Assembly (NCBI GenBank): GCA_903932755.1
Contig: CAIZHL010000130.1
Location: 1 to 12,870 of the forward strand
Direction: 5' to 3'
From: an uncultured beta proteobacterium
GTDB taxonomy: Bacteria > Pseudomonadota > Gammaproteobacteria > Burkholderiales > Rhodocyclaceae
DNA length: 12,870 nucleotides
Below the pieces are notes generated by a model, which was given only the letters and a program-made list of their open reading frames with translations, had not been told where the DNA came from and made no database searches. Within the stretch, counting starts at the first letter, position 1. Every line of letters starts with the position of its first letter. This document shows, one piece after another, positions 1-6,909 of the stretch. The position numbers were made by a program, and so were the translations under genes.

Positions 1-1443
1 GCCACCCACGTGCCGCGCGCCAACCTACTCTACAGCCCGCGCAACAAGATCCTCGCCACCAGCCTGTTGATCGAGGCCTTCCTCTACGAAGAGCAGACGC
101 GGCGCGGCATATCGCTGCAGCATTTCGACGAATTCTCCGACGTCGCCGACCACTGCACGGTGTGCCACAAGTGCGTGACGCCCTGCCCGGTCGACATCGA
201 CTTCGGCGACGTCTCGGTGGCGATGCGCAACTTCCTGCGCCGCCAGGGCAAGAAGAAATTCAATCCGGGCACGGCGGCGGCGATGGCCTTCCTTTCCGCC
301 ACCGACCCGGCGACCATCAAGCTGGTGCGCGCCGGCATGATCCAGCTTGGCTACAAGGCGCAGCGCCTGGGCCACCGGCTGGCCAAATCCTTCGGCCTGA
401 TCCAGGACAGCGTGAAACATCCGCCCGCTACCCTGGGGCGGCCCGAGCTCAAGGCGCAGGTAATCCACTTCCTCAACAAGCCGATGCCGAAGAACGTGCC
501 GATGCGTACTTCGCGCGCACTGCTCGACATCGACGACGACAGCCTGATTCCGGTGATCCGCGATCCGAAGCGGGCAGGCGATGAAGCGGAAGCGGTGTTC
601 TATTTCCCCGGCTGCGGTTCCGAGCGCCTGTTCTCGCAGATCGGCCTGGCGACGCAGGCCATGCTCTGGCATGCGGGCGCCACCACTGTGCTGCCGCCGG
701 GATACCTGTGCTGCGGCTACCCGCAGACGTCCTCCGGCGACGAGGACAAGGGCCAGGCGATCACCACGGCCAACCGCGTGCTGTTCCATCGCGTCGCCAA
801 CACGCTGAACTACCTCGACATCAAGACGGTGGTGGTGTCCTGCGGCACCTGCATGGACCAGTTGCTGAAGTACGAATTCGGCAAGATATTTCCCGGCTGC
901 CGGCTGGTGGACATCCATGAGTGGCTGTTCGAGAAGGGCATCAAGCTCGATGGCGTCAGCGGCACGAAGTACATGTACCACGAGCCCTGCCACACGCCGA
1001 TGAAGCACCATTCCGGCATCAAGGTGGCGAATGCATTGATGGGCCAGCGCGTCGACCTCAACGACCGCTGCTGCGGCGAATCCGGAACGCTGGCGGTTTC
1101 GCGGCCCGACGTGTCGACCCAGATCCGCTTTCGCAAGCAACAGGAAATCGAGACTGGCGCGGCCGAGCTTCGAAAACGGAGCGAAGCGGAGTTTCAGAGC
1201 AGGCTAATGCCCGCGTCAGCGGGCGTTACGCCGAAACTAAAACTCGGCGCTGGCGATACGGCGGTGAAGATCCTCACCTCCTGCCCGTCCTGTCTGCAGG
1301 GCCTGTCGCGTTACGACAACGATGCCGACATCACGGCCGATTACATCGTGGTCGAAATGGCCAAGTCCATCCTCGGCCCCGACTGGCTGCAGGACTACGT
1401 CCGCGCCGCCAACAACGGCGGCATCGAGCGGGTATTGCTGTGA
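1..1443 (+). CDS. FAD/FMN-dependent oxidoreductase with Fe-S and CCG domains, C-terminal part (5' end outside window)
   Basis: The reading frame is open from base 1, so the true start lies upstream; the GTG at 10 is internal. About 480 residues are visible. Numbering from the GTG at 10, a ferredoxin-type cluster motif C49-x2-C52-x2-C55-x3-C59-P is followed by two cysteine-rich CCG-type domains. These contain FPGCG, C234-C235-G, SCGTC, then HEPCH, C354-C355-GE and SCPSC. This arrangement is known from glycolate/lactate oxidase Fe-S subunits (GlcF/LldE-like, heterodisulfide-reductase type). In Betaproteobacteria it forms the C-terminus of a protein of roughly 1300 residues with an N-terminal FAD-linked oxidase and DUF3683. 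The likely role is electron transfer from a 2-hydroxyacid-type substrate to the respiratory chain, but the substrate cannot be read here. Residues about 383-414 look like an in-frame repeat insertion, described separately. The C-terminus GGIERVLL is family-like, so the stop is probably native. Confidence 0.85.
   Translation, partial: ATHVPRANLLYSPRNKILATSLLIEAFLYEEQTRRGISLQHFDEFSDVADHCTVCHKCVTPCPVDIDFGDVSVAMRNFLRRQGKKKFNPGTAAAMAFLSATDPATIKLVRAGMIQLGYKAQRLGHRLAKSFGLIQDSVKHPPATLGRPELKAQVIHFLNKPMPKNVPMRTSRALLDIDDDSLIPVIRDPKRAGDEAEAVFYFPGCGSERLFSQIGLATQAMLWHAGATTVLPPGYLCCGYPQTSSGDEDKGQAITTANRVLFHRVANTLNYLDIKTVVVSCGTCMDQLLKYEFGKIFPGCRLVDIHEWLFEKGIKLDGVSGTKYMYHEPCHTPMKHHSGIKVANALMGQRVDLNDRCCGESGTLAVSRPDVSTQIRFRKQQEIETGAAELRKRSEAEFQSRLMPASAGVTPKLKLGAGDTAVKILTSCPSCLQGLSRYDNDADITADYIVVEMAKSILGPDWLQDYVRAANNGGIERVLL
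1154..1255 (+). repeat. Palindromic element inserted in frame in the oxidoreductase gene
   Basis: Three nested or adjacent inverted repeats lie here. GCTTCG/CGAAGC pairs 1167-1172 with 1182-1187. AGTTTC/GAAACT pairs 1190-1195 with 1233-1238. Inside the latter, a 10-bp stem pairs 1205-1214 with 1219-1228 across a GTCA loop, with one G-T pair. The flanks carry the hexamer CTGGCG at 1154-1159 and again at 1250-1255, exactly 96 bp (32 codons) apart. Just inside, GCGC..CCGAG and CTCGGCGC form imperfect terminal inverted repeats. The stretch encodes Lys/Arg/Ala-rich sequence (ELRKRSEAEF..) between the CCGE and SCPSC cysteine motifs, where homologues as I remember them have a shorter loop. The hairpins are seen directly; mobility and exact borders are inferred, and the hexamer could be chance. 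Confidence 0.55.
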
Positions 1444-1474
1444 GCGGCGTAGCAGGGGCCCCGCGCAGCGGGGA
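1437..1474 (+). repeat. 38-bp direct repeat, copy 1, with GC hairpin
   Basis: Exact 38-bp match to 1547-1584. It starts with GCTGTGAGCG, whose TGA is the stop codon of the oxidoreductase gene, and has a second in-frame stop (TAG) three codons later. It contains a perfect hairpin CCCCGC-GCA-GCGGGG at 1459-1473 preceded by GGGG. This size and structure resemble REP-like intergenic elements. Confidence 0.85.
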
Positions 1475-1546
1475 TGCGTGCCAGGCGAGCAGCAAACTGA
1501 GCCGACACCGCAAGACCGTGTTGACCACCGACAGTCCGGAGGCGAG

Positions 1547-1584
1547 GCTGTGAGCGGCGTAGCAGGGGCCCCGCGCAGCGGGGA
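1547..1584 (+). repeat. 38-bp direct repeat, copy 2, supplies the downstream ribosome-binding site
   Basis: Identical to 1437-1474 over 38 bp, starting 110 bp later. The hairpin is at 1569-1583. The repeat runs into GGGGAGG at 1580-1586, a good Shine-Dalgarno sequence 7 nt before the GTG at 1594. The head decamer GCTGTGAGCG recurs a third time at 1591-1600, where its GTG is the start codon of the next gene. Confidence 0.85.
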
Positions 1585-1593
1585 GGCACGGCT

Positions 1594-2202
1594 GTGAGCG
1601 AGGCGCATGCCGAAGCGGCGCGTCCGCTCGACAAGCGTCCCTTCTTCTGGATGCTCGGCGTCCTTGCCTGCATGGTCGGCGGCGTGCTCGCCTTCCAGTT
1701 CGCCGGCGAGCAGAGGTTGCACAACACCGCGATCTGGCAGCGCTTCCGCCCCGTAACGCTGGCGTCGCCGCCGCAGACCGCGACGCCGGTGGAAGTGCAG
1801 GACGAGCGGCGCGTCGCCTGGGTCGTGGTGCAGACCGAGAAGGGCCTCTACTTCCTCACCGGGGCGAAGTACGTTCCGCCGGCCGGATCGAAGGTGGTGG
1901 TGCAGGCCAATGAACGCTGGGACCTGTACCTCTGCGCCGACGACGGCGGCCGCTGCATGAGCATCCATTCCTTCTGCGCCGACGCCGTCTGGCCGAAGCT
2001 GCAGCGCGACGAAAAGGGCCGCATGGAAGACTGTTTCGCGCCGCGCGTCCTCGATTCGCCGCTGCCGGAACCTTCGACCATCAAGCCCCTGACGGCGGTG
2101 CCCGGCGGTGTCGGCAGGAGCAAACGCCTGCCGCCGGCGCTGGGTCTGTCCCATCCGCGCGAATGGGCGTGGCGCATGGGTTTGCCGGTGCCGTCCCGCT
2201 GA
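1594..2202 (+). CDS. Membrane-anchored protein of unknown function
   Basis: I do not recognise this 202-residue protein. It has a short charged N-terminus, one hydrophobic segment at about residues 16-37 (FFWMLGVLACMVGGVLAF) and a soluble C-terminal part. That part holds four cysteines (C114, C121, C128, C147) around LCADDGGRC and HSFCAD, which could form disulfides or bind metal. With positive residues (R, K, R) before the helix, the C-terminal domain is probably periplasmic. The GTG start is preceded at 7 nt by GGGGAGG, which comes from the upstream repeat copy. Without that repeat array, the start codon would overlap the oxidoreductase stop (GTGA), which suggests the two genes were once translationally coupled and may work together. 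The C-terminal 45 residues are Pro/Arg-rich and look poorly structured. Confidence 0.7.
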   Translation: MSEAHAEAARPLDKRPFFWMLGVLACMVGGVLAFQFAGEQRLHNTAIWQRFRPVTLASPPQTATPVEVQDERRVAWVVVQTEKGLYFLTGAKYVPPAGSKVVVQANERWDLYLCADDGGRCMSIHSFCADAVWPKLQRDEKGRMEDCFAPRVLDSPLPEPSTIKPLTAVPGGVGRSKRLPPALGLSHPREWAWRMGLPVPSR

Positions 2203-2256
2203 TCGGGACCCGATGGCCGTTAGCACAGACCCTCCGATTGGCGCTATGCTTGCCGC

Positions 2257-2700
2257 GTGCCCGAAAAAATCGCGTGTGAATTATGTGCCGATCCCGGCGG
2301 CGACCTGCTCTGGGAGGACGGGTCGTGCCGTGTGCTGCGGGTTACCGATGCCACGGCGGAAGCCTTCCCCGGCTCCTGCCGCATCGTCTGGCAACGGCAT
2401 GTGGCGGAAATGAGCGACCTCTCGCCAAGCGACGCGCACCATGCACTGGATGTCCTGCTGGCCACCGAGCGCGCCGTGCGGCGCACTTTCCATCCCGACA
2501 AGATCAACCTCGCCAGCCTCGGCAACATGGTGCCGCACCTGCACTGGCATGTCATTCCCCGCTGGAAGGACGACAGCCACTTTCCCGCGCCGATCTGGGC
2601 CAACGCGAAACGCGCCGGCACCCGGCGTCCCGCCGCCGACCACGCCGTTTTGCGCAAGGCCCTGGAAACCGAACTTTCGACCCTGAATAAAATGCCATGA
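2257..2700 (+). CDS. HIT-family (histidine triad) hydrolase
   Basis: This 147-residue protein carries the histidine triad H94-L-H96-W-H98-V-I in the context GNMVPHLHWHVIPRW, the signature of HIT proteins that bind and hydrolyse nucleoside phosphates or nucleotidyl conjugates. H98 would be the third triad position. An N-terminal C7-x2-C10 pair (ACELC) resembles the CxxC seen in other short proteobacterial HIT proteins and may hold zinc. The length is normal for a single HIT domain. The GTG start is the first one that leaves the CELC segment at the N-terminus. No clear Shine-Dalgarno is visible, and a TATGCT at 2245-2250 could be a -10 box for a near-leaderless transcript. The stop overlaps the next start as ATGA, so the two are probably cotranslated. 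The exact substrate is unknown. Confidence 0.9.
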   Translation: MPEKIACELCADPGGDLLWEDGSCRVLRVTDATAEAFPGSCRIVWQRHVAEMSDLSPSDAHHALDVLLATERAVRRTFHPDKINLASLGNMVPHLHWHVIPRWKDDSHFPAPIWANAKRAGTRRPAADHAVLRKALETELSTLNKMP

Positions 2701-4361
2701 ACTTCGAACTGCCTCCCACCGGAACCGAGAAAAGCCCTACCTTCGTCGATGCAAGCGCTTGCAAGGAATGGCTGGATACGGTCCCCCTGGCAAACGCCGT
2801 GCAGGCGCAATCGGCGCTCCTCAACCAGCTGCACCTGCTGCACCGTTTCACGCTGGCGCCGACCGAGCGTTTCGCAATTCTGGAAATCCTGCGCCATCCC
2901 GTTTGCAACGTGCAGGAGGATGCGGGGAAGAAGTTCGCCGGCAAGCCGCTGCCCTTGGCACCTCACGAGCAAGCCGCCCTCGATAGCACGCTGAGCGTCT
3001 GGCATGCCCTGGCGCTGGGCTACCTGCGCTGTTTCGATGCCCTGTGCTGCGGCGATACCGGCGCTTTCTCGGCGCCGGCCCTGGCCGCGCAACACGCGCA
3101 GATTGCCAGTCACCCCGAACTGGTCGGCAGGGCCGCCAAGCTGGCCCAGCGAACGCTGTCGGTATTTGCCGACTGGCAAGTCGACCTTTGCCGCGGCGAA
3201 CAGTTGCCCGACGCGGCCTACTGGAAAACCCTGCATCAGATTTTTGCCGCTGCGGAAACGCTGGGCGTCGTCGCGCGCGCCGTGACCGACCACGTACGCC
3301 ATGGAGCGGCGCAAACCAGTGCGCTGGCCACGTATGCAGAATGCCACCTGATCAGCACGGCCAACGTCTACGAACTGCCGGCCAGGCATCTGGCCTGGGT
3401 GGTGCGCTGGGCGAAACGCTGGGGACCGAAAATCGCGCTGCTCAAGGCACCGCCGGAGGACATCCGCAACCGCGCCGTGCCGCTGTGGGTCGACATCGAC
3501 TCCGATGGTCCGGCGTTCTACATGCCGCAAGCGTCGAGCGGCAGCCGCTGGCTCGAGACCACCGAACTGCGCAAGAGCCTGATCGCCCGCATCACCCTGT
3601 TGGCGCAGGGCCGGGAGCCGGCCGAACTGCAGCTCGGCGACGACGTCACCCAGCCTGCGGCAACCCAGTTGCTGCAACGCGTCCTGCAGCGCTGGTGCAA
3701 GGGCGGCGCCCCGCGTCGCCACGAACGACATGCGGCCAATGACGAGTGCGCTTTCATCGCAGGCTTCGAAGCCGTACATTTTTGCCTCTCGGGCCGCCAG
3801 GTTTTCCGCGCACCGACGCGCACCGAAGCGGCGCTGCGCCGCGAGCGCGAAGAATTCGAAACTTTCGGCGAGCGCAGCCATCAGGCGACCGCCGCCGGTA
3901 GCGACGACGATTCCCATGTAGAACGCTGGCACGTGGTCGACGAATCTGCCGGCGGCATGCGCCTGACGCGTTCGCTCAAGGACGGCGCGCGCATCGGTGC
4001 CGGCATGTTGATTGCAATAAAAACTTCGGACAGCCAGCGCTATGCCCTGGGCAACTTGCGCTGGGTGCTGCGCGAGGGGGAGAACTCGCTTGCCGCCGGC
4101 GTCCAGCTGTTTCCCGGCGAAGCCCGCCCTGTCGCGGTCCGGGTGGTCGAGCCGGGCGCCTCCGGCAATCCCTGGCGCCAGGGTTTTTTGCTGCCGGAAA
4201 TAGCCGCCATCAATGAATCGGCCAGCGTGGTCGTGCCGGCCGGCACTTACCGCATCGAGCGCAACATCGAGGTCATGGTGGACGAGAAGCCACGCATGCT
4301 GAAACTGTTCCGCGTCCTCGACCGGGGCGGCGAGTTCGAGCGCTGCAATTTTTACGATTGA
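2697..4361 (+). CDS. Uncharacterised protein with PilZ-like C-terminal region
   Basis: This is a 554-residue soluble protein with no signal peptide or membrane segment. Its long, mainly helical N-terminal part (about 1-400) matches no domain I can name. Around residues 410-480 the sequence VVDESAGGMRL has the D-x-S-x-x-G pattern of PilZ domains (D415, S417, G420). It is followed by beta-strand-like segments ending in GVQLF, as in the PilZ barrel. The RxxxR motif that PilZ domains use to grip cyclic di-GMP is not evident; only Arg-rich RRERE (about residue 382) lies upstream. It may therefore be a c-di-GMP effector or a PilZ fold that does not bind the nucleotide. It overlaps the HIT gene by ATGA and overlaps phoR tail to tail by 10 bp. 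The ORF is long and intact with normal codon use, so existence is near certain; the PilZ call is moderate. Confidence 0.75.
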   Translation: MNFELPPTGTEKSPTFVDASACKEWLDTVPLANAVQAQSALLNQLHLLHRFTLAPTERFAILEILRHPVCNVQEDAGKKFAGKPLPLAPHEQAALDSTLSVWHALALGYLRCFDALCCGDTGAFSAPALAAQHAQIASHPELVGRAAKLAQRTLSVFADWQVDLCRGEQLPDAAYWKTLHQIFAAAETLGVVARAVTDHVRHGAAQTSALATYAECHLISTANVYELPARHLAWVVRWAKRWGPKIALLKAPPEDIRNRAVPLWVDIDSDGPAFYMPQASSGSRWLETTELRKSLIARITLLAQGREPAELQLGDDVTQPAATQLLQRVLQRWCKGGAPRRHERHAANDECAFIAGFEAVHFCLSGRQVFRAPTRTEAALRREREEFETFGERSHQATAAGSDDDSHVERWHVVDESAGGMRLTRSLKDGARIGAGMLIAIKTSDSQRYALGNLRWVLREGENSLAAGVQLFPGEARPVAVRVVEPGASGNPWRQGFLLPEIAAINESASVVVPAGTYRIERNIEVMVDEKPRMLKLFRVLDRGGEFERCNFYD

Positions 4362-5656
4362 ACCCGGTGCGACGGAAACACGGCACTGAATCTTGAACCC
4401 TGTCCCGGTTCGCTTTCGATCTGCAGCGCTGCCTGGTGCCTTTCCAGCACGTGCTTGACGATGGCCAGGCCAAGCCCGGTGCCGCCCGCTTCGCGCGAGC
4501 GGCCGCGATCCACGCGGTAGAAGCGCTCGGTAAGGCGCGGCAGGTGCTCGCGGGAGATGCCGATGCCGTGGTCGGACACTGAAAAACGCGCACCGCCCTC
4601 GCCTGCGCCGCTCCAGGAAAGCAGTATTTCGCCACCCTGCGGCGAATAGCGCACCGCGTTGCCTGCCAGGTTGGCGAAAGCGGACCGCAGTTCGCGTCCA
4701 CTGCCCAACAGCCCGCACGGCCCATCGTTTTCCAGCGTTATGCGATGCCGCCCGGCTGACAGGGCCTGCACTTCACGGCAGACATCGGCCAGCAGTTCGG
4801 CCGCGTCAATGGGATCCTCGAGCGGCGGCGGCGAATCCGTTTCCAGCGAGGAAAGCGTCAGCAGGTCGTCGATCAATTGCTGCATGCGCTGCGCCTGCTC
4901 GGCGGCGGTTTGCAGATACTGGGCAATTTCCTGCGGCGGGGTATCGTGGAGGACTTCCAGTGCCGTCTCGACGAAACCCAGTGTGACCGTCAGCGGCGTT
5001 TTCAGTTCGTGCGACACATTGGCGACGAAATCGCGGCGCATCGTGGCGAGCTTCTGCAACTGCGTCACATCGCGCACCAGCAACAGGGTGCGGCCCGCGG
5101 CAAACGGCGCGGCCTGAACCTGGAGGCTGCGCCCCGGATTCCGTTGCGTTTGCAGTTCCAGCGGCACACCGCGATGATCCGAGCTGTCGAGATACTCCAG
5201 GAATTCCGGCTCGCGCAACAGATGTGTGATGCGGCTGCCGGTATCGACCGATGCCTTGAGGCCGAAACAGGCCTCGGCCTGCACATTCATCCACTCGATC
5301 GCGCGGTGGCCGTCGAGGATCACCACCCCGTCGGGCAAGGCTTCTGCGGCGCGGCGAAAGCGCGCCAGTTCGCTGGTTGCCTGCTCGCGTTCGGCGCGGG
5401 CCAGCCGGGCGCGTCGATGCAGGGCTTCGAAGACCGCCCCCCAGGCCCCGCTCGCGCTGGGCGTCGGCGTGCCCAGCGGACATGCGGCCCAGTGCAGCAG
5501 GCGCAGCACCATCCAAAGCTGGCGCAGGAAAAAGAAAGTGACGGCGCCGAACAGAAGCAAGGTGGCACCGCGCTCGCCTGCCGCCAGCCAACCGGCCAGC
5601 GTCGCCAGCATCGTCAGCAGAACTGCGACAAGAAACTCCGCCAGTACCGCCTTCAC
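4352..5656 (-). CDS. phoR: Phosphate regulon sensor histidine kinase PhoR
   Basis: This 434-residue inner-membrane sensor kinase phosphorylates PhoB when phosphate is scarce. Two hydrophobic N-terminal segments (about 5-26 and 31-54) have almost no periplasmic loop, as in PhoR. A linker and a PAS-like domain follow at about 95-200. The H-box DFVANVSHELKTPLT carries phospho-acceptor H216, and the ATPase domain has N-box NLAGNAVRYSP (N333), G1 DHGIGI, F-box ERFYRVD and G2 GGTGLGLAI (391-399). All catalytic boxes look intact. The start is a GTG that overlaps the phoB stop as GTGA, implying translational coupling. Its 3' end overlaps the convergent PilZ-like gene by 10 bp, with no terminator visible between them. 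The phoB partner and Pho box make PhoR far more likely than another sensor kinase. Confidence 0.93.
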   Translation of the reverse strand: MKAVLAEFLVAVLLTMLATLAGWLAAGERGATLLLFGAVTFFFLRQLWMVLRLLHWAACPLGTPTPSASGAWGAVFEALHRRARLARAEREQATSELARFRRAAEALPDGVVILDGHRAIEWMNVQAEACFGLKASVDTGSRITHLLREPEFLEYLDSSDHRGVPLELQTQRNPGRSLQVQAAPFAAGRTLLLVRDVTQLQKLATMRRDFVANVSHELKTPLTVTLGFVETALEVLHDTPPQEIAQYLQTAAEQAQRMQQLIDDLLTLSSLETDSPPPLEDPIDAAELLADVCREVQALSAGRHRITLENDGPCGLLGSGRELRSAFANLAGNAVRYSPQGGEILLSWSGAGEGGARFSVSDHGIGISREHLPRLTERFYRVDRGRSREAGGTGLGLAIVKHVLERHQAALQIESEPGQGSRFSAVFPSHRVQS

Positions 5657-6339
5657 GCCGCTGATATCCGATAGCCGCTGCCGCGCACGGTCTGGATCAG
5701 CGCATCGTGCCCGCTTGGCTCGAGTGCCGCACGCAGGCGGCGGATATGCACATCCACCGTGCGCTCTTCGACGAACACATGGTCGCCCCAGACCTGGTCG
5801 AGGAGTTGCGAGCGGGCATGGACCCGCTCCGGATGCGTCATCAGGAAATGCAGCAGGCGGAATTCGGTAGGTCCGAGATTGATTTCCTCGCTCCCGGCCG
5901 TGACGCGGTGCGTGGCCGGATCAAGGCGCAGGCTGCCGAGTTCGACCGCGTCTTCGGTCGCCTGCGGCGCGTGGCGGCGCAGCACGGCCTTGATCCGCGC
6001 CACCAGCTCGCGCGGACTGAAGGGCTTGGTGACGTAGTCGTCGGCCCCAAGTTCGAGGCCTTCGATCTTGTCGCGTTCGCCGGCGCGGGCGGTGAGCATG
6101 ATGATTGGCAGGCTGCGGGTACGCGCCTGGCTGCGAAGCAGGCGCGCGAAATCGACGCCGCTCATGCCCGGCAGCATCCAGTCGAGCAACACCAGATCGG
6201 GCAGCGCTTCCTGCACGAGGCGGCGGGCGGTTTCGGCATCGGCCGCGAGTTGCACGACGTGCCCGGCGCGACGCAGGTTGACTTCTATCAGCGCCTGGAT
6301 CGCCGGCTCGTCTTCAACCACAAGTATCGTTGCGGACAT
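5653..6339 (-). CDS. phoB: Phosphate regulon response regulator PhoB
   Basis: This 228-residue OmpR-family regulator activates phosphate-starvation genes by binding Pho boxes after phosphorylation by PhoR. The receiver domain (1-120) has acidic pair D10/E11, phospho-acceptor D53 in LLDWMLPG, T83 and K105 in VTKPF. The C-terminal winged helix (about 130-228) contains LGPTEFRLLHFL and the recognition helix region RTVDVHIRRLRAAL. I chose the ATG at 6339 because it gives MSATILVVEDEP and the usual family length. The reading frame stays open to an ATG at 6405, but those 22 extra residues would be encoded across the Pho box and -10 element. The Shine-Dalgarno is weak. The stop overlaps phoR by 4 bp (GTGA). 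The Pho box upstream indicates autoregulation. Confidence 0.95.
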   Translation of the reverse strand: MSATILVVEDEPAIQALIEVNLRRAGHVVQLAADAETARRLVQEALPDLVLLDWMLPGMSGVDFARLLRSQARTRSLPIIMLTARAGERDKIEGLELGADDYVTKPFSPRELVARIKAVLRRHAPQATEDAVELGSLRLDPATHRVTAGSEEINLGPTEFRLLHFLMTHPERVHARSQLLDQVWGDHVFVEERTVDVHIRRLRAALEPSGHDALIQTVRGSGYRISAA

Positions 6340-6367
6340 AGGCTTGCTTGGATAAGGGACAAGTGCC

Positions 6368-6401
6368 AGTCTATTGCAGCTTGATGACGGTTCCGTGACA
6401 T
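6368..6401 (-). promoter_or_regulatory. Pho box and -10 element of the phoBR promoter
   Basis: On the minus strand 6401-6384 reads ATGTCAC-GGAA-CCGTCAT: two heptamers close to CTGTCAT with a 4-bp spacer, the exact 7+4+7 layout of a Pho box. Ten bases downstream is TAGACT (6373-6368), a plausible -10, as expected when PhoB replaces the -35 contact. The site lies 45-62 bp upstream of the phoB start and implies positive autoregulation. Confidence 0.75.
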
Positions 6402-6406
6402 CCATC

Positions 6407-6420
6407 GAGGTCGTGACCTC
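6407..6420. repeat. Perfect inverted repeat in the phoB/DUF971 intergenic region
   Basis: GAGGTC-GT-GACCTC is a perfect 6-bp inverted repeat with a 2-bp spacer. It overlaps the candidate -35 of the DUF971-ubiE promoter and lies just upstream of the Pho box for phoB. It has the size of a dimeric repressor site, but I recognise no regulator for it. Confidence 0.45.
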
Positions 6421-6440
6421 GCCGCCGGGTGCGCTATGAT
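6413..6440 (+). promoter_or_regulatory. Probable sigma-70 promoter of the DUF971-ubiE-ubiJ operon
   Basis: TATGAT at 6435-6440 is a near-consensus -10 (5 of 6). GTGACC at 6413-6418 is an acceptable -35 (core TGAC) with a 16-bp spacer. The predicted transcript starts about 20 bp before the ATG at 6468. The -10 sits inside the short palindrome CGCTA-TGA-TAGCG (6432-6444). Confidence 0.6.
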
Positions 6441-6467
6441 AGCGGCCCCAATCACGGAGTTGCCACC

Positions 6468-6893
6468 ATGGCCGGTCTCGACAGCAAAACCCCGATACCC
6501 ACCGAGATCACTTTGCACCAGAAGTCGCGCACGCTCGAACTCGGTTTCGAGGATGGCAGCCGCTACCAGCTTCCTGCCGAATTCCTTCGGGTCTGCAGCC
6601 CGTCTGCCGAAGTGCGCGGCCACGGGCCGGGACAGGAAACGTTGCAGACCGGCAAACGGAATGTCGAAATTACCGCCCTTGAACCCGTCGGCAACTATGC
6701 GGTGCAACCGACCTTTTCCGACGGCCACAACACCGGCATCTACTCGTGGGACTGGCTGTACCACCTTGCCACGAACCATGAGTCGCTGTGGGCGGAATAT
6801 CTTGAGCGCCTTGAAAGCGCCGGCGCCAGCCGCGACATCGACTCGACCAAGCTGCCGCCCAAGTCCGGCGGCTGTGGCAGCCACAGCCATTGA
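6468..6893 (+). CDS. DUF971 family protein (gamma-butyrobetaine hydroxylase N-terminal-like domain)
   Basis: This 141-residue cytoplasmic protein is almost entirely one DUF971 domain (about 10-110). Recognisable family blocks are [33 protein letters not shown] and [11 protein letters not shown]. In eukaryotes a related domain forms the N-terminus of gamma-butyrobetaine hydroxylase, and in bacteria it also occurs fused to Mrp-type Fe-S carriers; the stand-alone protein has no firmly assigned role. The tail GGCGSHSH has Cys and His residues that could bind metal. The ATG at 6468 is chosen over an earlier in-frame start at 6429 because GGAG (6456-6459) precedes it by 8 nt and the promoter -10 lies at 6435. 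It is followed by ubiE after 16 bp, an arrangement common in Betaproteobacteria, which suggests a link to quinone or Fe-S metabolism. Confidence 0.88.
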   Translation: MAGLDSKTPIPTEITLHQKSRTLELGFEDGSRYQLPAEFLRVCSPSAEVRGHGPGQETLQTGKRNVEITALEPVGNYAVQPTFSDGHNTGIYSWDWLYHLATNHESLWAEYLERLESAGASRDIDSTKLPPKSGGCGSHSH

Positions 6894-6909
6894 GAGCCCG
6901 CCGCCGGCA

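Noticed and set aside
1444..1593. Small protein encoded in the repeat array (SGVAGAPRSG peptide)
   Set aside because: The peptide repeats only because the DNA repeats, and no start with a ribosome-binding site or conserved protein is evident.
1437..1600. CRISPR array
   Set aside because: There are only two full repeat copies, with one 72-bp spacer, and no cas genes.
2244..4718. Very long minus-strand open frame (824 codons) opposite the HIT and PilZ-like genes
   Set aside because: It lies antisense to two well-supported genes and part of phoR, has no recognisable domain, and long antisense frames are expected in GC-rich coding DNA.
6340..6405. Longer phoB start adding 22 residues
   Set aside because: The extension covers the Pho box and -10 element and exceeds the normal family length.
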